Below are positions 8,675-16,996 of a stretch of 64,000 bases of DNA, in pieces; position 1 is the first letter of the stretch; every line of letters begins with the position of its first letter. Source of the DNA: CAYOHR01 sp964512145 (GTDB taxonomy: Bacteria; Bacteroidota; Bacteroidia; Flavobacteriales_G; JALEGO01); assembly GCA_964512145.1 (NCBI GenBank), contig CAZEIM010000007.1:15845-79844 (forward strand). Reading direction: 5' to 3'. A model generated the notes under the pieces. That model saw nothing but the letters and a program-made list of their open reading frames with translations, made no database searches and had not been told where the DNA came from. Both the position numbers and the translations under genes were made by a program.

Positions 8675-11143
8675 ATGTTTAAAAATATAAAATATCCTAT
8701 AGAAGAAATATTGCCGGAGGTATTAAACCATTTAAAAACCCATAATACGCTTGTGTTAAATGCTCCTACTGGATCAGGAAAAAGCACTTGGTTGCCTTTA
8801 TTCTTTTTAGAGGAATCGTGGTTAGGAAATAAGAAAATCATTTTATTGGAACCTAGAAGAATTGCTGCAAAACTAGTAGCTGAACGGTTAGCATTCTTAT
8901 TGAATGAGGAGGTTGGAAATAGCATAGGATATAGAATACGATTCGATACGAAAGTTTCGAAGAAAACAAGATTAGAAGTGGTTACCGAAGGAATTTTAAG
9001 CAATATGTTATTGTCGGATAATGCCCTAGAGGAAGTGGGAATGATTATTTTTGATGAATTTCATGAGCGGAGTATACATGCGGATCTTGCTTTGGCACTT
9101 GCTAAAAATTGTCAAGATGTATTACGACCCGACTTACGTTTACTCATCATGTCGGCAACTCTAAACACGTTAGAGATAAGTGAAAAGCTTAATACGTCAT
9201 ATATTTCAGGAAAAGGTAAAAGTTATCCGGTCGAAATAAAATATACCTCTGAAACAGATCGAACTATTTTGCCACAATCCACCATTCAATGTATTAAAAC
9301 AGCTATTCATCAACATGAAGGTGATGTTCTTGTTTTTTTACCCGGAGAATTTGAAATACAGCAAACTTATGAATTATTAAAAAAAGAAAATTTGCCTCTT
9401 ATTACCTATCCATTATTTTCAAAACTGCCATACAGAGATCAACAAAAAGCATTATTACCTCATTCAAGCGGAAAAAGAAAAATTGTATTGGCTACCTCCA
9501 TTGCAGAAACCAGTTTAACCATAGAAGGAATTAAAATTGTAATTGATTCGGGTTATTCTCGAATTTCTAAATTTGATTATAATACCGGATTATCAAAACT
9601 TGAAACCATAAGAGTATCGAAAGATTCAGCTGATCAAAGAGCCGGAAGAGCTGGAAGAATTAGCTCTGGAGTATGTTATAGAATGTGGTCGATTGCTACT
9701 CAACAACAACTCAAAGAGTATAGAACTCCCGAAATTGAAGAAGCAGATATTACCCCACTTTTATTAAATGTATACGCCTGGGGGTGCAAAAATATACAAG
9801 ATCTATATTGGACAAGCTTACCTAGCACAAAAGCTTTAATTACAGCTCGCGAAACTTTAGAGAATATTGGAGCTATTAAAGACAACAGCTTAACGGATCA
9901 CGGCAAAAAACTTCAGCGTATTCCTGCGCATCCACGCATAGCACACATGCTTTTATTTGCAAAAGATCAACATATTTTACCTTTAGCTACTGATATTGCC
10001 GCAATAATTGAAGAGAAGGATTTTATGCCAAAAGAAACAGGAGTTGATATTAATTTACGAATTGAAGCGTTAAGAAGATACAGGTCGCAAAATAAAATAC
10101 CTCAATTTGTTCAAAAAATTGAAAAAACCGCCTCGTTTTACAGAACTTATTTTAATATTAACGCAGAAAATACCGAGGTAAATCCTTATGAAACCGGGTT
10201 ATTAATTGCCTCGGCATATCCCGAAAAAATTGCTTCCAGTATTAAAGGAAATCATCGAGTTTTTCAAATGGCCAATGGATCTTGGGTGCAATTAACCCAA
10301 TCGGATGAATTATCAGCCGAAACTTGGTTAGCAGTTGCACATGCTCATCTTTCGGAAAAAAACGGAAAAATATTTTTAGCATCTCCCATACAACCATCCG
10401 ACTTAAAACCTTTTGTAACTGAAAAAGAACATATTCAATGGAACACTAAAAAAGGTGGATTATTTGTTGAAAAACAATTAAGATTAGGAAGCATCTTGTT
10501 AGGAACAGCTCCTTTACTTAAAGCAAACGAGGAAATAATAAAGCAAGTTATTTACCAGGCACTTAAAGCCGAAGGAGAACATTTATTGAATTGGAGTAAT
10601 GAAGTTACACAATGGCAAAATCGGATATTGAGCTTGTCTATTTGGAATAGAGATCAAGATTGGCCCAACGTATTAAAAGATACTTTATTAAAAAATACTC
10701 AAGATTGGCTTCCTATTGAAAATTATAATATTAAATGTCCGTCCGATATCTATACTATAAATATTTTACCTTATTTACATAATTTATTAAATCATGAGCA
10801 AAAAGATATTATGCAATCATTGGCTCCTGAAAAAGTCTTGGTTCCCAGTGGTTCATATATACCTATTGAATATTTTGCCGATGGTAAAAACCCCGTTTTA
10901 GCGGTTAGGCTTCAAGAATTATTTGGGTTACAAAACCCTCCATTAATTAATCATGGAAAAAATCCATTGGTTATTCATCTTTTATCGCCCGGATATAAAG
11001 TAGTTCAAATCACCAGCGATTTAGAAAGCTTTTGGAACGTTGGATACCAAGCGGTGAAAAAAGAATTACAACGAAAATACCCAAAACACTTTTGGCCAGA
11101 AAACCCTAAAGATGCTAAGGCAATTAAAGGTGTTAAAAAATGA
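8675..11143 (+). CDS. hrpB: ATP-dependent RNA helicase HrpB
   Basis: An 822-residue DEAH-box (DExH) helicase of the HrpB family, the usual length. The P-loop is APTGSGKST (about residues 29-37), motif II is DEFHERS (about 125-131), motif III is SATL (about 157), and motif VI is DQRAGRAGR (about 314). The HA2/ratchet region follows, and an HrpB-type C-terminal domain fills the rest (GSYIPIEYF near 725 and LQELFG near 747). The biological role of HrpB in bacteria is poorly defined; RNA remodelling is assumed. The gene starts 19 bases after the adhesin terminator and is followed by fhs on the same strand, 57 bases on, which has its own promoter-like element. Confidence 0.93.
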   Translation: MFKNIKYPIEEILPEVLNHLKTHNTLVLNAPTGSGKSTWLPLFFLEESWLGNKKIILLEPRRIAAKLVAERLAFLLNEEVGNSIGYRIRFDTKVSKKTRLEVVTEGILSNMLLSDNALEEVGMIIFDEFHERSIHADLALALAKNCQDVLRPDLRLLIMSATLNTLEISEKLNTSYISGKGKSYPVEIKYTSETDRTILPQSTIQCIKTAIHQHEGDVLVFLPGEFEIQQTYELLKKENLPLITYPLFSKLPYRDQQKALLPHSSGKRKIVLATSIAETSLTIEGIKIVIDSGYSRISKFDYNTGLSKLETIRVSKDSADQRAGRAGRISSGVCYRMWSIATQQQLKEYRTPEIEEADITPLLLNVYAWGCKNIQDLYWTSLPSTKALITARETLENIGAIKDNSLTDHGKKLQRIPAHPRIAHMLLFAKDQHILPLATDIAAIIEEKDFMPKETGVDINLRIEALRRYRSQNKIPQFVQKIEKTASFYRTYFNINAENTEVNPYETGLLIASAYPEKIASSIKGNHRVFQMANGSWVQLTQSDELSAETWLAVAHAHLSEKNGKIFLASPIQPSDLKPFVTEKEHIQWNTKKGGLFVEKQLRLGSILLGTAPLLKANEEIIKQVIYQALKAEGEHLLNWSNEVTQWQNRILSLSIWNRDQDWPNVLKDTLLKNTQDWLPIENYNIKCPSDIYTINILPYLHNLLNHEQKDIMQSLAPEKVLVPSGSYIPIEYFADGKNPVLAVRLQELFGLQNPPLINHGKNPLVIHLLSPGYKVVQITSDLESFWNVGYQAVKKELQRKYPKHFWPENPKDAKAIKGVKK

Positions 11144-11188
11144 TAAGCCTATTTAATTCCTTTATCTTATTTTCTAGTAAGATTTAAA

Positions 11189-11196
11189 TATTTTTG
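11189..11196 (+). promoter_or_regulatory. -7 promoter element immediately before fhs
   Basis: TATTTTTG matches TAnnTTTG exactly and ends only four bases before the fhs ATG at 11201. With the usual spacing the transcript would start at or next to the start codon, implying a leaderless or nearly leaderless mRNA. The -33 TTTG element is not convincing. Confidence 0.45.
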
Positions 11197-11200
11197 CATC

Positions 11201-12868
11201 ATGAAATCAGATATACAAATCTCCCGAGAAACCAACTTATTGCATATAACTGAAATTGCAAAAAAATTAAATATTCCTTTGCAAAACATACATCAATTTG
11301 GAAATTATAAGGCCAAAATTGATACCTGTATTATTGACGAAGAAAAAATAAAAAAATCAAATTTAATTTTAGTTACAGCTATGTCTCCAACAAAAGCCGG
11401 AAATGGGAAAACAGTAACTACCGTAAGTACGGCACTTGGATTAAATAAAATTGGAAAAAATAGTTGTGTTGTTTTAAGAGAACCATCATTAGGGCCTGTA
11501 TTTGGGATGAAAGGTGGTGCAGCGGGGGGCGGATATGCACAAGTATTACCGATGGAAGATATTAACCTGCATTTTACAGGTGATTTTCATGCCATTACTT
11601 CGGCCAATAATACTATTGCCGCTTTGTTGGATAATTATCAGTACCAAAATATTAATACTCCAAAAGCTTTAAAACAAATTCTTTGGAGGCGTGTTTTAGA
11701 TGTAAACGATAGGTCATTAAGACATATTAATACAGGCCTGGGTGGCAGAACGAATGGAATACCTCAAGAAACCGGATTTGATATTACTCCAGCTTCTGAA
11801 ATAATGGCTACTTTGTGTTTAGCAAAAGACATGGATGATTTAGAGGACCGGATAAACCAAATTGTGTTAGGCTATACGTTAGATAATAATCCTTTTACCA
11901 TTAAGGATTTAGGTATTGGAGGATCGGTTCTTATTTTATTAAAAGATGCTATAATGCCTAATTTAGTGCAAACTACCGAAAATACCCCGGCTTTTATACA
12001 TGGTGGTCCTTTTGCTAATATTGCACATGGTTGTAATTCCTTAGTTTCCACCAAAATTGCTCTTTCTGTAAGCGATTATGTAGTTACTGAAGCCGGATTT
12101 GGAAGTGATTTGGGAGCAGAAAAATTTTTAAATATTAAATGTAGAGTTGGAGAAATTCAGCCAAAGGCTTGTGTTTTAGTTGTAACTACTCAAGCCTTAA
12201 AAGTTCATGGAGGAGTACTTGAAAAAGAAAGTAAAGAACCTAATTTATCGGGACTTAAAAACGGATTGCCCAATTTATCTCGGCATATTGAAAATTTACA
12301 TGCCATGGGTCAAAAAGTAGTAGTTGCTTTAAATCATTTTTATTTCGACCAAGCTCAAGAAGTTGAGTTTTTACAGCAATGGTGTAGCCATCAAAATATC
12401 CCATTCTCCATTAATAAAGGATTTGCCGAAGGAGGAGAGGGAGCCGTACATTTAGCCAAAACTTTAATAGAGATAATTCATTCAAATCCATCTTCCAATA
12501 TAATGCATACATATTCTATTGAAGACAGTATCCAAGAAAAAATCAAAAAAATTGCCACAAAAATTTATCGAGCTAAACATGTTGAATTTTCAGGGAAAGC
12601 TCAAAATACTCTAGAAAAAATAAAAAAACACGGTTGGGATAAATTTCCGGTTTGTATTGCTAAAACACAATATTCATTTAGTGATAATCCAAAAATATAT
12701 GGCGCACCTGAGGAACATACCTTACATGTTCAAGATTTAATTATTAATACTGGAGCTGGTTTTATTGTGGCAGTAGCCGGAGATATTATGAGAATGCCCG
12801 GCTTACCATTAGAGCCGGCTGCAAATAAAATGACTATAAAACATGGGGTTATTGAAGGGTTAAGCTAA
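11201..12868 (+). CDS. fhs: Formate--tetrahydrofolate ligase
   Basis: Cytoplasmic enzyme that makes 10-formyl-THF from formate, THF and ATP, feeding one-carbon metabolism. It is 555 residues, the family size. The nucleotide-binding loop reads SPTKAGNGKTVTT (about residues 64-76), slightly different from the usual TPAGEGKTT form (Asn for Glu, Val for Thr). The strongly conserved REPSLGPVFGMKGGAAGGG and MEDINLHFTGDFHAI signatures follow at about 94-130, and the C-terminus ends with the EPAANKMTIKHG-like segment. Glycine decarboxylase is in the same window, so glycine and formate one-carbon flow are both represented, although the genes are 16 kb apart. Confidence 0.96.
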   Translation: MKSDIQISRETNLLHITEIAKKLNIPLQNIHQFGNYKAKIDTCIIDEEKIKKSNLILVTAMSPTKAGNGKTVTTVSTALGLNKIGKNSCVVLREPSLGPVFGMKGGAAGGGYAQVLPMEDINLHFTGDFHAITSANNTIAALLDNYQYQNINTPKALKQILWRRVLDVNDRSLRHINTGLGGRTNGIPQETGFDITPASEIMATLCLAKDMDDLEDRINQIVLGYTLDNNPFTIKDLGIGGSVLILLKDAIMPNLVQTTENTPAFIHGGPFANIAHGCNSLVSTKIALSVSDYVVTEAGFGSDLGAEKFLNIKCRVGEIQPKACVLVVTTQALKVHGGVLEKESKEPNLSGLKNGLPNLSRHIENLHAMGQKVVVALNHFYFDQAQEVEFLQQWCSHQNIPFSINKGFAEGGEGAVHLAKTLIEIIHSNPSSNIMHTYSIEDSIQEKIKKIATKIYRAKHVEFSGKAQNTLEKIKKHGWDKFPVCIAKTQYSFSDNPKIYGAPEEHTLHVQDLIINTGAGFIVAVAGDIMRMPGLPLEPAANKMTIKHGVIEGLS

Positions 12869-12961
12869 TCAATTACTTAAGTGCATTATTAGTTTCTGTA
12901 AAAAAACTTCAACTATATATTTTTATTAAACTATGATGTTTTAATGAAAAAAATCATACCA

Positions 12962-14278
12962 TTACCAAGTTGGGCATGAGTCGAGCTTTCTGTTTCCAGA
13001 TTCACTATATGACTTACAAAATGGAGCCTTATGAATGGGTAAATGAATACTTACATATGCATTTGCCCCTTTTAGTTTTGAATTAAAAAAGATAGGAACG
13101 ATATGATCCGTGCCTATGTTGATATGCCAAAGCCTTAACCATAATCCAACCTGATACATAGAATAATCAACAAAACTTAGGGGTAATCCTATACAAAGCC
13201 ATTTTCGTTCATATCTTATTTGTCCAAAAATTAAATTACTCCTTTCAACATTATACCCTTTGGCAGAAGATAACTTTTGTACTAAAACTCCACCTGCATA
13301 AAACCCATACCCAATATTTTGGTCGTATTGAACAGAAATTGCAGAAGGTAAATAGCTTGTGTTTTCATTGGTAATATTTAATGATTGCTGACCATTTAAT
13401 ACCTCCTCCGTTTGTTCTACCGAAATAGTGTTTGTAAACGTTCCATACTCATATCCTTCTTTATATTTTATATATCCTAAATCAATTAAAGAGGCTCCTA
13501 CTCTGTAATAGTAATTTGGTTTTCGGCACCCCGACTTTTTAGAATGCGGAATATAATGATCAACATTTTCTTTCATATATTTATACGTAAATCCAATATT
13601 TCCACTAAATCCTGTGCCTGAACCAAATATGTGTTCGGTAACCGCATATTTCGCGTCCATATCGTAAAAAAACTGCATGTTATTTGAATTTTCAAATGTG
13701 CTGCTATTTGCTACAATACTTGCTTGTCCAAATCCCATTAAATAATTTAATAATATACCCCCTTGCCAAATATGATGACCTTTAGCCGAAATTAACCTGC
13801 TATAAGAGGCTCCGAATTGTGCCCACGACATATATTTTAACCGTGCATTGTTCATGTTAAATGCTCCTTCTGAAAATTCTAAATCGGTATTTTGCTCAAA
13901 TATTTTAGGTATGTTATTTAAGTTTTGATAGGCTCTAAATAAAGAGTGTATCCCTATAGTATTTCGGCCAATGGCAATGGTTGCCGAAGGACCAATAATT
14001 TGTGCGTTAGAATACATACGAACTTTTTGTATGTTCGTATCAGCCTCTAATCTTTCAATATTCGATATTCCTAATATGTTGCTATTGGGAGCATAAACAT
14101 AATTATTGAGTAAAAATGCAGATGCCCCTATACATTGTATATCCAACCATACTTTAGGATCAGCAGTTAACGATGGGTTAATTTGCACGTGGTTTGTAGG
14201 TAAATAATTATCGCTAATGAGTCCCCCCATTTCTTGGGAAAACAGATTAAAAGAGCAAGAACTAGTAAATATTACCAA
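12962..14278 (-). CDS. DUF5723-like outer-membrane beta-barrel protein
   Basis: At least 438 residues, with alternating aromatic and polar residues typical of an outer-membrane beta barrel. The N-terminal HVQINPSLTADPKVWLDI pattern resembles DUF5723 proteins of Bacteroidota, which look like PorP-type barrels. Function is unknown. The start is uncertain: no ATG exists in frame. TTG at 14278 gives a signal peptide lacking its basic end, while a CTG at 14323 would give a complete one (MKATEKIWPKLSLIVL, then the hydrophobic core and SQ). It converges on fhs and diverges from the small T9SS cargo/PorP pair, which hints at a shared surface role but does not prove it. Confidence 0.68.
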   Translation of the reverse strand: MVIFTSSCSFNLFSQEMGGLISDNYLPTNHVQINPSLTADPKVWLDIQCIGASAFLLNNYVYAPNSNILGISNIERLEADTNIQKVRMYSNAQIIGPSATIAIGRNTIGIHSLFRAYQNLNNIPKIFEQNTDLEFSEGAFNMNNARLKYMSWAQFGASYSRLISAKGHHIWQGGILLNYLMGFGQASIVANSSTFENSNNMQFFYDMDAKYAVTEHIFGSGTGFSGNIGFTYKYMKENVDHYIPHSKKSGCRKPNYYYRVGASLIDLGYIKYKEGYEYGTFTNTISVEQTEEVLNGQQSLNITNENTSYLPSAISVQYDQNIGYGFYAGGVLVQKLSSAKGYNVERSNLIFGQIRYERKWLCIGLPLSFVDYSMYQVGLWLRLWHINIGTDHIVPIFFNSKLKGANAYVSIHLPIHKAPFCKSYSESGNRKLDSCPTW

Positions 14279-14492
14279 TACAATGAGTGATAATTTAGGC
14301 CATATTTTTTCGGTCGCTTTCAGAATAGTTAAGATATAAAATGACTGGAATTTATAAAATTTTAAATATTATTTTTTATCAACAAGCTTTATTTTCATTC
14401 AAAATTATATTAAAAATACCTTACATAGTAACAAAAGCATACTTTAAAGAGTATAAGCCATTATGTTTTGCCATAAACAGTATTTAATAATA

Positions 14493-15017
14493 ATGAACAG
14501 ATTTGTTTTTTTATATTGTATAGTACAGTTCTGTTTTATTAAAAGCGCATATAATCAAATTTATTTAGATCACATGGTTATTGGCAGTATTGGAGCCAGC
14601 TCAACTACTCAAAACATACAACTATCTTATACCTTAGGAGAACCTGTAACACAAACATTAAGCTCAGAAAGCTTTTTTTTTACTCAAGGATTTCATCAGC
14701 CTAGTATTGTATCAAATGAAATTCAATCTGATACTTGTCCGCTATTAGTATACAATGGTATTTCTCCTAACAACGACCACAGAAACGATTTCTGGTATAT
14801 CGGAAATATTGAAATACTTCCTGAAAACGAAGTGTTTATATACGATAGGGCAGGAACATTAATGTGGTATAAAAAAGATTATAACAATACCAATAATAGC
14901 TGGTTGGGTGAAAAAAATTCCGGAGAAAAGCTACCTCCCGGAACCTATTTTTACATTATTTCATCGGTATATTTACAAAAAAACGAATGCGTAGGATGGG
15001 TAGAAATAATACCATAA
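14493..15017 (+). CDS. Small T9SS cargo protein with type B (gliding-motility-associated) sorting domain
   Basis: 174 residues from the ATG at 14493, chosen because it begins a signal peptide (MNRFVFLYCIVQFCFIKSAY, cut before NQIYLD). The short mature part has the SYTLGEPVTQTL and TQGFHQP elements common in the N-terminal domain of Bacteroidota T9SS proteins. From about residue 80 to the end comes a type B C-terminal domain: NGISPNNDHRNDFW, then EVFIYDRAGTLMW, then LPPGTYFYII. Type B domains direct T9SS export with a partner PorP/SprF protein, and the next gene, overlapping by 31 bases, encodes exactly such a partner. The protein is almost nothing but sorting domain, so its own role is unclear. 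Confidence 0.85.
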   Translation: MNRFVFLYCIVQFCFIKSAYNQIYLDHMVIGSIGASSTTQNIQLSYTLGEPVTQTLSSESFFFTQGFHQPSIVSNEIQSDTCPLLVYNGISPNNDHRNDFWYIGNIEILPENEVFIYDRAGTLMWYKKDYNNTNNSWLGEKNSGEKLPPGTYFYIISSVYLQKNECVGWVEIIP

Positions 15018-15943
15018 AATATATTCTAATAGTGTGCTTTGGGGTACAATCATTGTATGTGAAATCACAACAAGATCCATTATTTAATAAGTACATGTTT
15101 AATCCATTATTTATAAATCCTGCATATGCAGGAACCCGTGAGGCTGTTAGTACTGTTTTAATGCACAGATCCCAATGGCTTGGATTTGATGGAGCTCCTA
15201 TTACACAAACTTTATCTATTCACGCTCCCATGTCTCAAAAAAAAATGGGTATTGGAGTAAATTTTATGAGAGATCAAATTGGTCCAACAACGAATTATGG
15301 AATTTTAGGAAATTATGCGTACAGAATTAGATTATGGCAAGGAAAATTAGGTTTTGGGATAAGAGCAGGTTTATATAACTATAACTTTTTTTGGAATAAA
15401 CTAATTTTAAAAGACGAGGAGGTTTCTCCCATTATATTTAATAATTCGTATTGGACACCTAGTTTCGACTTTGGAGTACGATATCACGATAAAAATACGT
15501 ATGCCGGACTTACCGTTTCGCATATTAACCAACCATCGCTTAATAAAAATATGTTAAGTAATAGTTTGTACGACAGTGCAAATTATGCATATGGACTAAT
15601 ACCACATATTAAACTTATGGGTGGGTATGCATTTGAAATACATGAGGGAATTGTATTTAAACCATCTTTTTTAGTACAAACCTCTACTTCGCTTAATACC
15701 ATTGCTGATGTAAATGCCAGTATATTACTAAATAATGTGCTTTGGGCAGGGGCTACCTATAGAACCAATAAAACAATTATAGCCATTGTACAGTATGATA
15801 TTAATGAGTTTTGGAGCTTGGGTTATTCCTATGATATAATATTAAATAACTTGGTTTATCACAATGCTGGCTCGCATGAATTATTCTTAAGGTATGAATT
15901 TGAGTGGAAAAAGTCTAAAATGCTATCGCCTAGATATTTTTAA
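14987..15943 (+). CDS. PorP/SprF family type IX secretion outer-membrane protein
   Basis: A 318-residue outer-membrane beta-barrel of the PorP/SprF family. After the signal peptide (to about YVKSQ) comes the family opening QQDPLFNKYMFNPLFINPAYAGTRE, then MHRSQWLGFDGAPITQTLSIHAP and a series of barrel strands such as LGFGIRAGLY and WSLGYSYD. In Flavobacterium johnsoniae, SprF is needed for secretion of the type B-domain adhesin SprB. The start overlaps the upstream cargo gene by 31 bases (alternative ATG at 14996), so the two are translationally linked and this protein probably handles that cargo. It converges with the SGNH gene only 6 bases away. Confidence 0.92.
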   Translation: MRRMGRNNTIKYILIVCFGVQSLYVKSQQDPLFNKYMFNPLFINPAYAGTREAVSTVLMHRSQWLGFDGAPITQTLSIHAPMSQKKMGIGVNFMRDQIGPTTNYGILGNYAYRIRLWQGKLGFGIRAGLYNYNFFWNKLILKDEEVSPIIFNNSYWTPSFDFGVRYHDKNTYAGLTVSHINQPSLNKNMLSNSLYDSANYAYGLIPHIKLMGGYAFEIHEGIVFKPSFLVQTSTSLNTIADVNASILLNNVLWAGATYRTNKTIIAIVQYDINEFWSLGYSYDIILNNLVYHNAGSHELFLRYEFEWKKSKMLSPRYF

Positions 15944-15945
15944 TG

Positions 15946-15969
15946 TTCTTTATTTAATAAAGAATTTTT
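15946..15969 (+). terminator. AT-rich terminator after the PorP/SprF gene
   Basis: A nine-base inverted repeat (15946-15954 with 15956-15964) around one central base folds as a seven-pair stem with a five-base loop, followed by five T residues. It lies three bases after the stop and overlaps the last codons of the convergent SGNH gene. All but two pairs are A-T, so strength is uncertain. Confidence 0.5.
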
Positions 15970-16996
15970 GTAGTTTCGGATTGCTTAATAAGTCTTGACG
16001 GAGTTTTTTGCAAAAGGCATTAGCTCCGTATGAATTTAAGTGACTGGAATCTTTATAATCTTCATCTTTTAAGGGGAAATTTGCATAATTTAAAAAATGA
16101 AAGTTTGCGTATTTACCAGATAATTGGCTCATGAGTGTAATTATTTCTGAATAGTTTTTTATACCCGACATTTCACTGGGATGTTGTGGGGTGTATACTA
16201 AAATAAAATCTCTTGAAGGATTATTCTTAAGTATGTTTTCAAAGACTTTAATACGTGCCGTATCGTAATCGAACAGTAAAAATTTATCTAAATATCTTTT
16301 TTTTAGTACTTCCTCATACGAAACAATTGCCTTTGGATTATTTATTTTTTCTATTAACATAGTATGAGAAGCCATAGCATCCATTCTTCCTCGCACAAAT
16401 TTTTCAAATACTTCCGGTTTAGCTCTTTTATAGGATATAATAGAGCCTTTTGAAAATATTTTATCACTTCCTAAAGATTCGCGCAAATCATTATTAATAA
16501 AATTCATATAATTTCCGTAATATCTTAAACCCGGAATAAAGTAATAATACTCTAAACGATTGTATTTTTTTAAGTAATTATATACTCTTGAATCGCTTAC
16601 ATTGGGAACATACGTGGCTACATTTATAGTGTGTGCAGGGTTATGTACAAAAAATCGATGATTAAACTCTATAATAATTGGAGTGTTTTTTTTCTTTTCT
16701 GTTTCAATTTGTAACAGTAGTTCAATGACATCAAAATTACTTCTAGGCATAGCATAGTTATATACATTTTGCGCAATTGAATCGGGAATAAAGGCACTTC
16801 GGGCTTTTGAGCTACCAAAAACAGGAATTTCATTTTCTTCTGTTGAGTGTATTAATCGGTTTAATTTATTAAAATTTGAAAAAGGGTTTTTTCTAATAAT
16901 AAATTTTTCGTATACAACGTCTAACACTAAAGAAACACAAACAAAGCTTACAAAAAATTGTAAACATAAAATCCATATTTTTCTTTTGTCTTGCAT
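15950..16996 (-). CDS. SGNH/AlgX-like membrane-anchored protein, MBOAT partner
   Basis: 348 residues with one N-terminal membrane helix (about 8-27) and a periplasmic remainder. FGSSKARSAF (about 59-68) resembles the GDS block of SGNH hydrolases and DltD/AlgJ-like proteins, with Ser61 or Ser62 as possible nucleophile; DSSHLNSYGA (about 319-328) matches the C-terminal DxxH catalytic block. Such proteins receive acyl groups from an MBOAT protein and transfer them to a surface polymer. The upstream MBOAT gene overlaps it by one base (stop and start share a base), which fits that pairing. The target polymer is unknown. Exact family is uncertain; role is inferred from context. Confidence 0.7.
   Translation of the reverse strand: MQDKRKIWILCLQFFVSFVCVSLVLDVVYEKFIIRKNPFSNFNKLNRLIHSTEENEIPVFGSSKARSAFIPDSIAQNVYNYAMPRSNFDVIELLLQIETEKKKNTPIIIEFNHRFFVHNPAHTINVATYVPNVSDSRVYNYLKKYNRLEYYYFIPGLRYYGNYMNFINNDLRESLGSDKIFSKGSIISYKRAKPEVFEKFVRGRMDAMASHTMLIEKINNPKAIVSYEEVLKKRYLDKFLLFDYDTARIKVFENILKNNPSRDFILVYTPQHPSEMSGIKNYSEIITLMSQLSGKYANFHFLNYANFPLKDEDYKDSSHLNSYGANAFCKKLRQDLLSNPKLQKFFIK

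Noticed and set aside
8675..11143. HrpB as part of a defence system
   Set aside because: It has the full-length HrpB layout common as a housekeeping helicase and no nuclease or effector partner.
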